Source of the DNA: Cyanobacteria bacterium CG_2015-22_32_23
Lineage (GTDB): Bacteria; Cyanobacteriota; Cyanobacteriia; Cyanobacteriales; Cyanobacteriaceae
Direction: 5' to 3'
DNA length: 58,143 bases
Assembly: GCA_009993045.1 (NCBI GenBank)
Contig: JAACUG010000087.1
Coordinates: 1-58,143 of the forward strand
The position numbers and the translations under genes were made by a program. The notes beneath the pieces are model-generated. The model was not told the DNA's origin and made no database searches. It was given only the letters and a program-made list of their open reading frames with translations. This document shows positions 16,898-27,549 of this stretch, in pieces; positions within the stretch are counted from its first letter, which is position 1, and the number at the start of each line of letters is the position of its first letter.

Positions 16898-18106
16898 ATG
16901 AGTCGTGCTAATAAAGTAGTTTTAGCTTATTCTGGTGGGGTTGATACCTCCGTTTGTATTCCTTATTTAATGAAAGAATGGGGTGTTAAAGAAGTTATCA
17001 CCTTAGCGGCGGATTTAGGGCAAGGAGAAGAATTAGGTCCTATTCAAGAAAAGGCGTTAAGATGTGGTGCGGTGGAATCTTTAGTAGAAAATGCTATTGA
17101 AGAATTTGTCACTGATTATGCTTTTCCTGCCATTAAAGCTAATGCTTTATACGAAAATCGTTATCCTCTATCTACGGCTTTAGCTCGTCCTTTAATTGCT
17201 AAAATGTTAGTGCGAGTTGCAGAAAAATACGGTGCTGATGCTGTAGCTCATGGTTGTACAGCTAAAGGAAATGATCAAGTACGTTTTGACTTAGGTATTA
17301 CAGCTTTAAATCCTAGCCTCAAAATCCTCGCTCCAGCTAGAGAATGGGGTATGAGTAGAGAAGAAACCATAGCTTATGGCGAAAAATTTGGCATTGAATC
17401 TCCTGTAAAAAAATCCTCTCCTTTTAGTATTGATCGTAATCTATTAGGGCGTAGTATAGAAGCAGGACCTTTGGAAGATCCCATGACTGAGCCTCCTGAA
17501 GAAATCTACGACTTGACAAAATCCGTTATGGATGCACCTAACGAACCTCAATACGTTGAAATTACTTTTGAAAAAGGTATCCCCGTAGCCGTTGATGGTG
17601 AAGCATTGTCCCCTGTTACTCTGGTTACTAAATTAAATGAAATTGCAGGTAATCATGGTGTTGGGCGATTAGACATGGTTGAAAACCGTGTTGTGGGTAT
17701 TAAATCGAGAGAAATTTATGAAGCACCTGCGTTATTAGTTTTAATCAAAGCCCATGAAGATTTAGAAAGTCTTACTTTAACCAGCGATGTCACCCATTAT
17801 AAACGCTCTCAGGTGGATTTAATGTACACTCGTTTAGTCTATGAAGGTTTATGGTATAGCCCTCTTAAAACTGCTTTAGATGCTTTTATCGATAAAACTC
17901 AAGAAAGAGTGAGCGGTGTCGTCAGAATTAAATTCTTTAAAGGTAACGCTACTATTGTGGGTAGAAGATCCGATTATTCTCTTTATACTTCAGATTTATC
18001 TACTTACGGTGCTGATGATAAATTTGATCATAAAGCAGCAGAAGGATTTATTTATATTTGGGGCTTATCTTCCAGAGTTTGGGCTGAAAAAACACGCTCT
18101 TTATAA
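16898..18106 (+). CDS. argG: Argininosuccinate synthase
   Basis: This 402-residue enzyme condenses citrulline and aspartate using ATP in arginine biosynthesis. The N-type ATP pyrophosphatase loop AYSGGVDTS is at residues 10-18. [16 protein letters not shown] and [17 protein letters not shown] are further family signatures for citrulline and aspartate binding. Length and start match the family. It is flanked by mobA and lysC on the same strand, with separate candidate promoters, so it is probably monocistronic. Confidence 0.97.
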   Translation: MSRANKVVLAYSGGVDTSVCIPYLMKEWGVKEVITLAADLGQGEELGPIQEKALRCGAVESLVENAIEEFVTDYAFPAIKANALYENRYPLSTALARPLIAKMLVRVAEKYGADAVAHGCTAKGNDQVRFDLGITALNPSLKILAPAREWGMSREETIAYGEKFGIESPVKKSSPFSIDRNLLGRSIEAGPLEDPMTEPPEEIYDLTKSVMDAPNEPQYVEITFEKGIPVAVDGEALSPVTLVTKLNEIAGNHGVGRLDMVENRVVGIKSREIYEAPALLVLIKAHEDLESLTLTSDVTHYKRSQVDLMYTRLVYEGLWYSPLKTALDAFIDKTQERVSGVVRIKFFKGNATIVGRRSDYSLYTSDLSTYGADDKFDHKAAEGFIYIWGLSSRVWAEKTRSL

Positions 18107-18119
18107 GTAATATTTCAGT

Positions 18120-18136
18120 GGCGAAGAATATTCGCC
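18120..18136. terminator. GC-rich hairpin after argG
   Basis: GGCGAA-GAATA-TTCGCC forms a perfect 6-bp stem 14 bp past the argG stop codon. No T-run follows, so Rho-independent termination is uncertain; it may be a dispersed palindromic repeat. Confidence 0.4.
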
Positions 18137-18170
18137 CGAAGAATCCCTAAGTCATGACAAAAGAAGAAGT

Positions 18171-18200
18171 TTGAATTTAGTTGGCAAATTTTGTTACTAT
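18171..18200 (+). promoter_or_regulatory. Possible sigma-70 promoter for lysC
   Basis: TTGAAT (18171-18176) and TACTAT (18195-18200) have an 18-bp spacer and lie 32 bp upstream of the lysC ATG. Confidence 0.4.
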
Positions 18201-18231
18201 TAATCAGTAAATTTTGATCATGATTTAGAAT

Positions 18232-20037
18232 ATGGCGCTAATTGTCCAGAAATATGGTGGTAGTTCGGTAGGTTCAACAGATCGTATTAAGTCGGTTAGT
18301 CAAAGAATTTCTCGCACTGTCAAAGAAGGAAACCAAGTTGTTGTGGTAGTTTCTGCGATGGGAAAAACCACTGATGGCTTGGTAAAATTAGCCCAAGAAA
18401 TTTCTACTAATCCCAGTCGTCGGGAAATGGATATGTTGCTTTCCACAGGAGAACAAGTTTCAATCTCTTTGTTAAGTATGGCGTTACAAGAAATCGGGCA
18501 ACCTGCTATTTCTTTAACGGGAGGGCAAGTTGGTATTGTCACAGAAGCGAATCATAGTAAAGCTCGGATTTTAGAAATTAAACCAGATCGTATTAATAGA
18601 GAATTACAACAAGGTAAAGTTGTTGTGGTAGCTGGTTTTCAAGGTATAACTAACTTAGCTGATTTAGAAATTACAACTTTAGGTAGAGGGGGATCTGATA
18701 CTTCAGCCGTAGCTCTAGCCGTTGCTCTTCAAGCGGATTGTTGTGAGATTTATACCGATGTACCCGGAATTTTAACCACAGATCCTCGTATAATACCATC
18801 AGCAAAACTAATGACGGAAATTACTAGCGATGAAATGTTAGAGTTAGCTAGTTTAGGGGCAAAAGTTTTACATCCTCGTGCGGTGGAAATTGCTCGTAAT
18901 TTTGGAATGCCTTTGGTGGTAAAATCCAGTTGGACTGACGATGTTGGTACTAAAGTTATTTCTCCTCCTCATGTTGGTAGATCTCTTGTGGGATTAGAAA
19001 TTACAAAAGCCGTTGATGCCGTTCAATTTGACTCAGATCAAGCTAAAATAGCCCTTTTAAGGGTTGCTGATCGCCCAGGTATTGCTGCAAAACTTTTTGG
19101 AGAAATTGCCCGTCAAAACGTCGATGTTGACTTGATTATTCAATCTATCCACGAAGGAAATAGTAATGATATTGCTTTCACTGTGGTTAAAGGCGTTTTA
19201 CCTCACGCTGAATCTGTCGCTATGGCCATCGCCCCTATTTTAGATGAAAATGGTAATACAGATATTTTGATTGAGAAAAAAATCGCTAAAATTGCTATTG
19301 CTGGGGCTGGTATGATTGGAAGGCCTGGTATTGCAGCCAAAATGTTTCAATCTCTAGCGGATGCCAGAGTTAATATTCAAATGATTTCCACTTCAGAAGT
19401 TAAGGTAAGTTGTATTGTAGATCAAGACGAATGTGATCAAGCCATCGCCGCATTATGTTCGGCTTTTGATATTGATAGTTCAAATATTATACAAAATCCA
19501 GTGGAAAAGAATAATATCTTAGTACCAGTTAGAGGAGTTGCTTTAGATGAAAATCAAGCACAATTAGCTATTTTATATGTGCCAGATTTACCCGGTATGG
19601 CTGCAAAAGTATTTACAATATTAGCGGAAGAAAATATCAGTGTTGATATGATAATTCAATCTCAAAGATGCCGTTTAGTGGATGGTATTCCCATGAGAGA
19701 TATAGCCTTTACCGTTGCACAACAAGATGCAGAACAAGGAAAAAAAGCCCTTTATAAGTTACAATCTGAGATTAAATTCAGGGATATTGTCGTAGATACC
19801 AACATCGCTAAAGTTAGTATAGTCGGTTCAGGAATGATTGGTTCACCTGGAGTTGCAGGGAAGTTTTTTGAGGCTTTAGCAAAGGAAAATATTAATATCT
19901 ATATGATTACTACTTCAGAAATTAAAATTAGTTGTGTAGTTGCTCAATCTCAAGGTATTCAAGCCTTAAAAGCAGTACATGAAGCCTTTGAATTAAGTGG
20001 TAATACGATTTTAGAAGTACCTTCAAAAGAAGGATAA
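18232..20037 (+). CDS. lysC: Aspartate kinase with four ACT domains
   Basis: This 601-residue enzyme phosphorylates aspartate, the first step to lysine, threonine and methionine. The kinase domain (1-about 245) starts with [10 protein letters not shown] and carries [16 protein letters not shown]. Four ACT-like regulatory units follow (about 265-340, 345-420, 440-515 and 520-595), seen as repeated blocks such as [43 protein letters not shown] and [15 protein letters not shown]. The four-ACT layout is the cyanobacterial form and should give feedback control by lysine and threonine. The stop codon forms part of the left 6-bp flank of the MITE-like element. Confidence 0.96.
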   Translation: MALIVQKYGGSSVGSTDRIKSVSQRISRTVKEGNQVVVVVSAMGKTTDGLVKLAQEISTNPSRREMDMLLSTGEQVSISLLSMALQEIGQPAISLTGGQVGIVTEANHSKARILEIKPDRINRELQQGKVVVVAGFQGITNLADLEITTLGRGGSDTSAVALAVALQADCCEIYTDVPGILTTDPRIIPSAKLMTEITSDEMLELASLGAKVLHPRAVEIARNFGMPLVVKSSWTDDVGTKVISPPHVGRSLVGLEITKAVDAVQFDSDQAKIALLRVADRPGIAAKLFGEIARQNVDVDLIIQSIHEGNSNDIAFTVVKGVLPHAESVAMAIAPILDENGNTDILIEKKIAKIAIAGAGMIGRPGIAAKMFQSLADARVNIQMISTSEVKVSCIVDQDECDQAIAALCSAFDIDSSNIIQNPVEKNNILVPVRGVALDENQAQLAILYVPDLPGMAAKVFTILAEENISVDMIIQSQRCRLVDGIPMRDIAFTVAQQDAEQGKKALYKLQSEIKFRDIVVDTNIAKVSIVGSGMIGSPGVAGKFFEALAKENINIYMITTSEIKISCVVAQSQGIQALKAVHEAFELSGNTILEVPSKEG

Positions 20038-20040
20038 ATA

Positions 20041-20255
20041 GGGTTTGCTGAATAAATCAGAAAGCTATTAAAATCAAGGCTTGGGGCATCGTTAAGTTAA
20101 TAAAAAAGTGCGTAGTTTTAGGCATTTTTGCTCAAAAAACAGGGTAGTATTATACAGTTACAAACTCTAATTTCAAAAATCAAAACCATTAAAACCTTTG
20201 CCCTTTGCCCATTGCCCTTTGCCCTACCCCTTCCTCAGACTTTTTCAGCAACCCC
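20041..20255. mobile_element. MITE-like non-coding element with inverted ends and 6-bp direct flanks
   Basis: The gap 20038-20369 contains no gene. Its left end reads GGGTTTGCTGAATAA and the right end, in reverse complement, GGGGTTGCTGAAAAA, so the terminal inverted repeats match at 13 of 15 bases. TAAATA flanks both sides (20035-20040 and 20256-20261), as expected for a target-site duplication, and the left copy contains the lysC stop codon. The 215-bp body has no long reading frame, which fits a miniature element moved by a transposase elsewhere. The flanks are AT-rich, so chance agreement is possible. Confidence 0.55.
20195..20222 (+). repeat. Tandem heptamer CCTTTGC x4
   Basis: Four consecutive 7-bp units (CCTTTGC, CCTTTGC, CCATTGC, CCTTTGC) lie inside the MITE-like element. 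Short tandem heptamers of this kind (STRR) are known from cyanobacterial intergenic DNA. Confidence 0.75.
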
Positions 20256-20369
20256 TAAATAATCAGGTTTTAGGTAAAAATTGCTAGATTATATTTTAGG
20301 TTTTATCTGTTTAGACTAGAATATAAGATCGACTAAATTAAATAATTATAAATACTTCAAAAATATTTT

Positions 20370-22973
20370 ATGCAAATTCCTTATAATCCTAGCGATATTG
20401 AGTTGAAATGGCAAAAACAATGGACGGATTCTAATCTTTATTTTACCGAAGAAAATAGCAAAAAGCCTAAATTTTATGCCCTTTCTATGTTTCCTTATCC
20501 ATCAGGAAAGTTACATATGGGTCATGTGCGCAACTATGTTATAACCGATGTTATTGCCCGTTTTAAAAGAATGCAAGGACATCGAGTGTTACACCCTATG
20601 GGTTGGGATGCCTTCGGTTTACCTGCGGAAAATGCCGCCATTGATAGAGGTATTCCTCCAGCTAAATGGACTTTTGAAAATATCGCTCAAATGCGATCAC
20701 AACTCCAAGAATTAGGTTTATCCATTGATTGGAGTCGAGAAGTGGCTACTTGTTCCCCAGAATACTATAAATGGACACAGTGGTTATTTTTACAATTTTT
20801 AGAATCTGGATTGGCTTATCAACGAGAAGCTGCGGTAAACTGGGATCCTATAGATCAAACTGTACTAGCAAATGAGCAAGTCGATGCTGATGGTTTTTCA
20901 TGGCGTAGCGGTGCAAAAGTCGAGCGTAAATTATTAAAACAGTGGTTTTTCAAAATTACCGATTATGCCGAACAATTGTTAGATGACTTACAAAAACTAC
21001 AAGGTTGGCCAGAAAGGGTTAAAACCATGCAGGAAAACTGGATAGGAAAGTCAGTAGGGGCTTATTTAGAGTTTCCCGTTGTGGGAAGAGATGAAAAAAT
21101 TGCCGTGTTTACCACTCGTCCTGATACCGTCTATGGAGTCACTTATGTAGTACTTGCCCCTGAACATCCTTTAACAGAAATTGTAACTACAGAAGACAAA
21201 AAAGAAACGGTAGAAGCCTTTATTCAAGAAGTAAGTAACGAGAGTGAAATTGAGCGCACAGCCGATGATAAGCCGAAAAAAGGTACATTTACTGGCGGTA
21301 AAGCTATTAACCCTTTCACTGGGGAAGAAATACCTATTTTAATCGCCAATTATGTGTTATACGAATATGGTACTGGTGCAGTTATGGGTGTACCAGCCCA
21401 CGATGTGAGAGACTTTAAATTTGCTAAGGAAAACAATTTACCCATAAAAGTTGTTATTCTTCCCCATGATGCTGATAATTCTGATATTTGCCTATTAGAA
21501 GCATATACCGAGGCAGGAATCATGATTAATTCTGGTAGCTTTAATGGTATGGATTCAGTGAAAGGTAAAGAAGAAATAATTAAATTAGCTGAAGATAACG
21601 ACTATGGTAAAAAGCGTATTCAATATCGCCTTAGAGATTGGTTGATTTCCCGTCAACGTTATTGGGGTTGTCCTATTCCTGTTATTCACTGCGAAGATTG
21701 TGGTATAGTGCCAGTACCCTCTGAGCATCTTCCTGTTAAACTACCTGAGAATGTAGAATTTTCTGGACGGGGGCCTTCACCTTTAGCTAAACTAGAAGAA
21801 TGGGTAAATGTGCCTTGTCCGAAATGTGGAAAACCAGCAAAAAGAGAAACTGACACCATGGATACCTTTATTGACTCTTCATGGTATTTTTTCCGTTATA
21901 CCGATGCAATGAACCAAGATGAGCCTTTCAACCTTGACAGAGTTAATGATTGGATGGGAGTTGATCAGTATGTGGGGGGAATTGAACACGCAATCTTACA
22001 TTTACTTTATTCTCGTTTCTTCACAAAAGTAGTAAGAGATCGAGGTTTAGTCAGTGTTGATGAGCCTTTCAAGCGTTTATTGACTCAAGGAATGGTGCAA
22101 GGAATTACTTATAAAAACTTAAAAACAGGTAAATATGTAATTCCTGAAAATCTTTATTCTCTGGAAGAAACTAACGATAAAGGTAAAATTGAGACGGTTT
22201 TTTATGAGAAAGAAACTAATGATAAATTGTCAGTTTTCTATGAAAAAATGTCTAAGTCTAAATATAACGGTGTTGACCCTCAAGTGGTATTGTCAAAATA
22301 TGGAGCAGATACCGCTAGAATGTTTATCTTATTTAAAGCACCTCCTGAAAAAGATTTAGAGTGGCAAGATGCTGATGTTGAAGGACAATTTCGCTTTTTA
22401 AATCGAGTTTGGTTGTTAGTTAATGAGTTTGTTGAAAACCCTAATTCTTCTAAAGATAAAACCTTTGATAAAAGTCAGCTAACTAAGGAAGAAAAAGACT
22501 TACGCAGAGCAATTTATACCGCAATTAAAGAAATTTCTGAAGACTTAAACGGCGATTATCAATTTAATACGGCAGTTTCAGAGTTAATGAAATTAAGCAA
22601 CGCTTTACGAGATTCTAGTATTAAAAATTCTCCTGTTTTTCAGGAAGGAATTGAAACTTTAATTTTACTTTTAGCACCTTTTGCACCTCATATTAGTGAA
22701 GAATTATGGCAGTTATTAGGTAATAGTGAATCAGTGCATTTACAGTCATGGTTAACCTTAGATAATGATGCTTTAATTGTAGATGAAATTACTTTAGTTA
22801 TTCAGATTATGGGTAAAACCAGAGGCACAATTTCTGTACCTGCTTCCGCAACAAAAGAGGATTTAGAAACCTTTGCAAAAGAGTCAGAGATTGCTAAAAA
22901 ATATATTGCTGATAAAACTATCAAAAAAGTAATTGTTGTACCCAATAAGTTAGTTAATTTTGTCATAGTTTAG
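20370..22973 (+). CDS. leuS: Leucyl-tRNA synthetase
   Basis: This 867-residue class I synthetase charges tRNA-Leu. The HIGH motif appears as HMGH at residues 49-52 within [15 protein letters not shown], and KMSKS is at 626-630. The editing (CP1) domain lies between (about 220-410), with the family-typical [15 protein letters not shown]. Length is standard for the bacterial type. A 109-bp AT-rich stretch separates it from the MITE-like element upstream, so its promoter should lie in 20262-20369. Confidence 0.97.
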   Translation: MQIPYNPSDIELKWQKQWTDSNLYFTEENSKKPKFYALSMFPYPSGKLHMGHVRNYVITDVIARFKRMQGHRVLHPMGWDAFGLPAENAAIDRGIPPAKWTFENIAQMRSQLQELGLSIDWSREVATCSPEYYKWTQWLFLQFLESGLAYQREAAVNWDPIDQTVLANEQVDADGFSWRSGAKVERKLLKQWFFKITDYAEQLLDDLQKLQGWPERVKTMQENWIGKSVGAYLEFPVVGRDEKIAVFTTRPDTVYGVTYVVLAPEHPLTEIVTTEDKKETVEAFIQEVSNESEIERTADDKPKKGTFTGGKAINPFTGEEIPILIANYVLYEYGTGAVMGVPAHDVRDFKFAKENNLPIKVVILPHDADNSDICLLEAYTEAGIMINSGSFNGMDSVKGKEEIIKLAEDNDYGKKRIQYRLRDWLISRQRYWGCPIPVIHCEDCGIVPVPSEHLPVKLPENVEFSGRGPSPLAKLEEWVNVPCPKCGKPAKRETDTMDTFIDSSWYFFRYTDAMNQDEPFNLDRVNDWMGVDQYVGGIEHAILHLLYSRFFTKVVRDRGLVSVDEPFKRLLTQGMVQGITYKNLKTGKYVIPENLYSLEETNDKGKIETVFYEKETNDKLSVFYEKMSKSKYNGVDPQVVLSKYGADTARMFILFKAPPEKDLEWQDADVEGQFRFLNRVWLLVNEFVENPNSSKDKTFDKSQLTKEEKDLRRAIYTAIKEISEDLNGDYQFNTAVSELMKLSNALRDSSIKNSPVFQEGIETLILLLAPFAPHISEELWQLLGNSESVHLQSWLTLDNDALIVDEITLVIQIMGKTRGTISVPASATKEDLETFAKESEIAKKYIADKTIKKVIVVPNKLVNFVIV

Positions 22974-22990
22974 GTATTCAATACTTAAGA

Positions 22991-23037
22991 ATTAGGAATA
23001 AATATCAAAGATTTTAAATTTTTTCTTTATTTCTAAT
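22991..23037 (+). terminator. Possible AT-rich hairpin after leuS
   Basis: ATTAGGAATAAA (22991-23002) pairs with TTTATTTCTAAT (23026-23037) with one mismatch. There is little GC in the stem, so termination is uncertain. Confidence 0.3.
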
Positions 23038-23211
23038 CCTAACTTTTACTTATTAATTATCTCTTCTTTTTGAGTCTTAAGAAAATAATAAGTTAATTTC
23101 TCCGTTAGGGAAGCTAAAATTATCACCAATAATTTAGAAATACTATAGATAAATTTTATATAAAAAACAAATATTTAATTTAATCAAATAAGTAGCAGAA
23201 TATTAATTATT

Positions 23212-23841
23212 ATGACGGATAAAAAAGATAAACTAATTATTGGTTTAACAGGTGGAATAGCTACGGGTAAATCAACAGTATCAAGTTATTTAGCAGAAAA
23301 ATATTTTATCCCTATACTAGATGCAGATTTAATTGCAAGGGAAGCCGTAAGTATTAATTCTCCTATTTTCCAAAATATAGTTAACCGTTATGGGGAAGAA
23401 ATTTTATTAAAAGATGGTAACTTAAATCGAGCAAAATTAGGTAAAATTATTTTTAATAGTCCACAAGAAAAAATGTGGTTAGAAAATCAAATACATCCTT
23501 TTGTTTTCGATGATTTACAATCACAGATAAAATTATTATCTAATTCTATTATTGTTTTATCTATTCCCTTACTTTTTGAAGCAAAAATGACTAACTTAGT
23601 TGATGAAATTTGGGTAGTTAATTGTGATTTTTTTACTCAATTATCTCGCTTAAAAAGTCGTAATAAGTTAGCAGAAAATGAAGCTATTTCTCGCATAAAT
23701 AGTCAAATACCGTTAACAGAAAAAGTTAAACTGGCGGATGTTGTCATTGATAATAATAAAAAATTAGCTGATTTATATACACAAATAGATTTGATTATGT
23801 CAAAAAAATCAATAACTTCTAACTCCTATCTTCACCGATAA
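23212..23841 (+). CDS. coaE: Dephospho-CoA kinase
   Basis: This 209-residue kinase phosphorylates dephospho-CoA at the 3' position, the last step of coenzyme A synthesis. The P-loop GLTGGIATGKST is at residues 11-22, with LDADLIARE (about 37-45) for the substrate and IPLLFEAKM (about 118-126) as further signatures. Length is normal. It is on the same strand as hemC, 69 bp upstream; cotranscription is possible. The product is slightly basic and lysine-rich. Confidence 0.93.
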   Translation: MTDKKDKLIIGLTGGIATGKSTVSSYLAEKYFIPILDADLIAREAVSINSPIFQNIVNRYGEEILLKDGNLNRAKLGKIIFNSPQEKMWLENQIHPFVFDDLQSQIKLLSNSIIVLSIPLLFEAKMTNLVDEIWVVNCDFFTQLSRLKSRNKLAENEAISRINSQIPLTEKVKLADVVIDNNKKLADLYTQIDLIMSKKSITSNSYLHR

Positions 23842-23910
23842 TTTTATAGTTCAAAGCATTTTTCTGGTAAGCTAGATCGAGTTCTAAAAATTTCTATAAA
23901 AACTATTTAT

Positions 23911-24876
23911 ATGACCGCAACCATTGATAATGAACGTACTATAGTAATTGGATCTCGTAAAAGTCAACTAGCATTAGTACAAACTTATTGGGTAAAAAAA
24001 GAATTAGAAACTTCTTTCCCTGATGTAGAATTTGAAGTAGAAAAAATGAGTACTCAAGGAGATATAATTCTTGATGTAGCTTTAGCGAAAATTGGTGATA
24101 AAGGTTTATTTACCAAAGAGTTAGAAGTTGGAATGATTAACAAGCAAGTGGATTTTGCGGTACACTCTCTTAAGGATTTACCCACTAATCTTCCTGAAGG
24201 TTTAATGTTAGGTTGTGTTACGAAAAGAGTTAACCCTGCTGATGCTTTAGTCGTCAACGAAAAACATCAAGATAAACAACTTGATACATTGCCAGAAGGT
24301 GCAGTAATTGGTACATCTTCTCTTCGTCGTCTCGCTCAATTACGTTATCATTATCCTCATTTAACTTTTAAAGATGTGCGCGGAAATGTTAATACTCGTC
24401 TTGGGAAGTTAGACGCTGGTGAATATGATGCTATTATTCTCGCCGTCGCTGGTTTAGAAAGATTAGGCATGGGCGATCGCATACATCAAGAAATACCCTC
24501 TGATATTTCCCTTCATGCAGTAGGGCAGGGTGCTTTGGGCATTGAATGCCGAATTGGTGATGAAATGGTGTTACAAGTGATAAAAGGGATTGAAGATCAA
24601 GATACTAGAGATTGTACTGCTTCAGAGCGTTCTTTTTTAAGAGTTTTAGAAGGGGGTTGTCAAGTACCCATCGGCGTTAATAGTATGATTGAAGGTGATA
24701 ACCTAACTTTGAAAGGTATGGTTGCTAGTTTAGATGGTAAACAACTCCTTAAAGATAGTGTAACAGGCTCTCGTAGTAATCCTGATGAAATTGGTGCTCA
24801 ATTAGCAGAGAAACTAAAACAACAAGGCGCAGGAGAAATTTTAGCGGCTATTTTGGCGCAAATTGATCGCAAATAA
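23911..24876 (+). CDS. hemC: Porphobilinogen deaminase (hydroxymethylbilane synthase)
   Basis: This 321-residue enzyme joins four porphobilinogen molecules into hydroxymethylbilane for heme, chlorophyll, phycobilin and corrinoid synthesis. Signatures are [10 protein letters not shown] (15-24), VHSLKDLPT (84-92), SSLRRLAQL and VRGNVNTR (156-163). The dipyrromethane cofactor attaches to Cys250 in [10 protein letters not shown]. Length and start match the family. It converges with the antiporter gene 24928-27141 across a 51-bp gap that contains a strong palindrome. Confidence 0.97.
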   Translation: MTATIDNERTIVIGSRKSQLALVQTYWVKKELETSFPDVEFEVEKMSTQGDIILDVALAKIGDKGLFTKELEVGMINKQVDFAVHSLKDLPTNLPEGLMLGCVTKRVNPADALVVNEKHQDKQLDTLPEGAVIGTSSLRRLAQLRYHYPHLTFKDVRGNVNTRLGKLDAGEYDAIILAVAGLERLGMGDRIHQEIPSDISLHAVGQGALGIECRIGDEMVLQVIKGIEDQDTRDCTASERSFLRVLEGGCQVPIGVNSMIEGDNLTLKGMVASLDGKQLLKDSVTGSRSNPDEIGAQLAEKLKQQGAGEILAAILAQIDRK

Positions 24877-24908
24877 AGTAACAAAGAAGCCATTTTAGTC
24901 ATTTATTT

Positions 24909-24927
24909 GGGTGAATGCCATTCACCC
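24909..24927. terminator. Palindrome between convergent hemC and antiporter genes
   Basis: GGGTGAAT-GCC-ATTCACCC is a perfect 8-bp stem with a 3-nt loop filling the gap up to the antiporter stop codon. Similar GGG(T/C)GAAT...ATTC(A/G)CCC palindromes are, as I recall, abundant in cyanobacterial genomes. It can serve transcripts from either side. Confidence 0.6.
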
Positions 24928-27141
24928 CTACTGATTGACTTGATTTAATAACTCTAACTTACCGAAAAGTAAGATATTATCTCCTAGTTTAATTTCCGTG
25001 TGAATGTCAGGAAAACGAATATAGCGATTTTTGCGCCTAATACCTTGAATAATAACTCCGAAATGTTCTTGTAAATTAATTTCACTGAGTTTTTTACCGA
25101 CGAAATCACTGTTTTTACAGATTGATAACCAGAGGCAAGAATCGCCATCTTTAGGTAAGATTACTTTTTCCTTGGCTAAATAATCAAAGGCTTGAAAGTC
25201 ATCATCATTACCGATTAATAACAGTTTATCACCTTTATTCATGACAGTTTGGGGATTAGGATAATCTATTTTTTCACCATTAGTACGTTTTATTTCGATA
25301 ATACTAACTCCTGTTAACTTTCTCACATAAGCCTCCTCAATAGTCATACCTTGGATATAAGAATTATCTGGTAATGTGTACCATTTATGATTCATAGTAG
25401 TAACAGCTTCTTCTAACTCTCTGGATATTTCTTCTTGAGAGCGATCAGGTTGTAACTGTAAATACTGCGTTTTTCTTATCTCCTGAATGTCTTTTTCTAT
25501 GGTTATTCTCGGTAATCCTAACACTCTAAATAAATGGGCGGAAAGTTCAAGACTGGCCTCAAATTCTGGTTGTATTACTTCTTTTGCACCTAATTGATAT
25601 AACATTTCAATGTCTTCTACGTCATTGGCACGAACAACTGTATCTAATTCTGGATTAAGTTGTAACGCTCTTTTAATACATAATCTAGCACTCATAGGAT
25701 CAGGTAAAGCAACGGCCATGGCTTTTGCACCAGATACTTCAGCTTTCTCCAGAACAAGTAAACTAGAAGCATTACCATATAAATAGGGAATTTTTTTCTC
25801 TCGTAATTTTTTGGTTTGTTCTTCCGATTGATCAATAACTAACACTTTATGACCTTGATTAAGTAAAAGTTTTACCACATTTTTCCCTACTCGTCCATAA
25901 CCACAAACAATAACATGATCATTTACAGGTAAATCTTCAGAAGTTTCTAGGGAAGTTTCTACATTAGTTAACCAACTTTCAAACAAGGGGTAAGATTCAG
26001 CTTTAGACAAAAGAATGGGAATAAATTTAAGCACAAAAGGGGTAACAACTAAAGTCATTGCCGTTGTGCCTAATATTAGCATATAAACTTTTTCAGAAAT
26101 TAAGGAAAAATCACGCCCTTCATCCGCTAAAACAAAAGAAAATTCTCCAATTTGAGCTAATCCTAACCCTGCGATAATAGCGGTTTTAAGAGGATATTTA
26201 AACAATACAACTATAGGGCTAATAATAATGAATTTACCAATTAAAACTAAGGAAACCAATCCTAAAATTAAAGGTAAATTATGCCAGAGAAAAACAGGAT
26301 CAATTAAAATACCAATAGAGACAAAAAATGCGGCGGCACAAATATCTCTTAATGGTTCAACATAATCAAGGGTTTGATCTGAATATTCTACTTCAGAAAT
26401 CATTAAACCTGCCACAAAAGCCCCCATTTCCGTTGACAAGCCAATATAGCCTGTTAACAAAGCGATACAAAGACATAACGCCACAACCCCTAATAAAAAT
26501 AATTCTCGACTTTCGGTTTTTGCTAATAATTTGAGTAATTTCGGAATTACCCATTTACCCACCATAAATGCACCTAAAGCAAATAAAGCCAGTTTAACTA
26601 ATGCGATACCGATGGCGATACCAATTTCATCAATAGGTTGATCTAAAGCGGGTAAAACCGCTAACATTAGTCCTAAAGCCAAATCTTGAACGATGAGGAT
26701 TCCTAACATAACTTGCCCATGAGACGTAGAAGTTTCGTTAGATTCCATTAAGGCTTTAATAACTACGGCAGTAGAAGAAAGAGAAAGAAGTTCCCCTAAA
26801 AATACACCTTGAGGTACAGAAGTTACCCAACCCACCGTAACAGAAACAAAAGCAGTTAATGCGATAGTTAAGGCAATTTGCAAACCACCGCCACCGAAAC
26901 TAATATTTTTAACCTTCTTTAATTCACCAAAAGAAAACTCTACGCCGATGGCAAATAATAAAAAAGTAACTCCCAATTCGGCTATAGTTTGCACTTGTTC
27001 ATAATCATGAATTAAACCTAATTCAAAAGGACCTACAATAATTCCCGCTAATAAATAGCCTAAAATAATCGGTTGCCCTAAGATAGAAGCGAATAAACCT
27101 CCCATGGCTGCCGCCGAAAAAAGTGCGATTAAATCAGTCAT
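24928..27141 (-). CDS. CPA2-type cation/proton antiporter with RCK (TrkA-N/TrkA-C) domains
   Basis: This 737-residue protein resembles KefB/KefC and related cyanobacterial Na+/H+ or K+/H+ antiporters. About 12 membrane segments occupy residues 1-385. A Rossmann NAD-binding RCK domain starts near 407 (VIVCGYGRVGKNVVKLL), and one or two TrkA-C domains lie in 570-737 (RKLTGVSIIEIKR..., LSEINLQEHFGVIIQGIRR). It should exchange K+ or Na+ for protons across a membrane, gated by nucleotides bound to the RCK part. Which ion is carried cannot be told from the sequence. Confidence 0.9.
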   Translation of the reverse strand: MTDLIALFSAAAMGGLFASILGQPIILGYLLAGIIVGPFELGLIHDYEQVQTIAELGVTFLLFAIGVEFSFGELKKVKNISFGGGGLQIALTIALTAFVSVTVGWVTSVPQGVFLGELLSLSSTAVVIKALMESNETSTSHGQVMLGILIVQDLALGLMLAVLPALDQPIDEIGIAIGIALVKLALFALGAFMVGKWVIPKLLKLLAKTESRELFLLGVVALCLCIALLTGYIGLSTEMGAFVAGLMISEVEYSDQTLDYVEPLRDICAAAFFVSIGILIDPVFLWHNLPLILGLVSLVLIGKFIIISPIVVLFKYPLKTAIIAGLGLAQIGEFSFVLADEGRDFSLISEKVYMLILGTTAMTLVVTPFVLKFIPILLSKAESYPLFESWLTNVETSLETSEDLPVNDHVIVCGYGRVGKNVVKLLLNQGHKVLVIDQSEEQTKKLREKKIPYLYGNASSLLVLEKAEVSGAKAMAVALPDPMSARLCIKRALQLNPELDTVVRANDVEDIEMLYQLGAKEVIQPEFEASLELSAHLFRVLGLPRITIEKDIQEIRKTQYLQLQPDRSQEEISRELEEAVTTMNHKWYTLPDNSYIQGMTIEEAYVRKLTGVSIIEIKRTNGEKIDYPNPQTVMNKGDKLLLIGNDDDFQAFDYLAKEKVILPKDGDSCLWLSICKNSDFVGKKLSEINLQEHFGVIIQGIRRKNRYIRFPDIHTEIKLGDNILLFGKLELLNQVNQ

Positions 27142-27233
27142 TTACTTTATTTAATAATTTTTAACATGAAGATGGCTTAACTATCATTGTGCTATTTTAT
27201 CCTAAGAGATAATTTCTTAATACTTTTTTTTCC

Positions 27234-27497
27234 ATGAAAATAATTTTATACAGTAAACTTGGATGTCATTTATGTGAAGGATTAGAGGAAAAATTAAAGG
27301 CTATTACTGACATGGATTTAGACATTGAAATCAGAGATATTAGTACTAATAATCAATGGTGGGAAATGTATCAATATGAGATTCCTGTATTGTTTTTATC
27401 TACTACTGAAGGAGAAAAATTAATTCCTCGTCCCTCTCCTCGAATTTCGGTGGTACAATTGACGAAAATTTTACGAAACTGTGTGCAAAATAAGTAA
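27234..27497 (+). CDS. Glutaredoxin-family (DUF836-like) protein
   Basis: This 87-residue thioredoxin-fold protein starts with ILYSKLGCHLCEGLEEKL and has a CxxC pair, Cys11 and Cys14, at the active site. VLFLSTTEGEK resembles the loop after the cis-proline region, although no clear TVP motif is present. It may act as a small disulfide or glutathione-linked redox protein. It is 52 bp upstream of murE on the same strand, so cotranscription is likely. Target and physiological role are unknown. Confidence 0.83.
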   Translation: MKIILYSKLGCHLCEGLEEKLKAITDMDLDIEIRDISTNNQWWEMYQYEIPVLFLSTTEGEKLIPRPSPRISVVQLTKILRNCVQNK

Positions 27498-27549
27498 TTA
27501 GAAAAAACAGAGAATCATTAACTATTGAAATAAGAAAGGAATAAATTAT

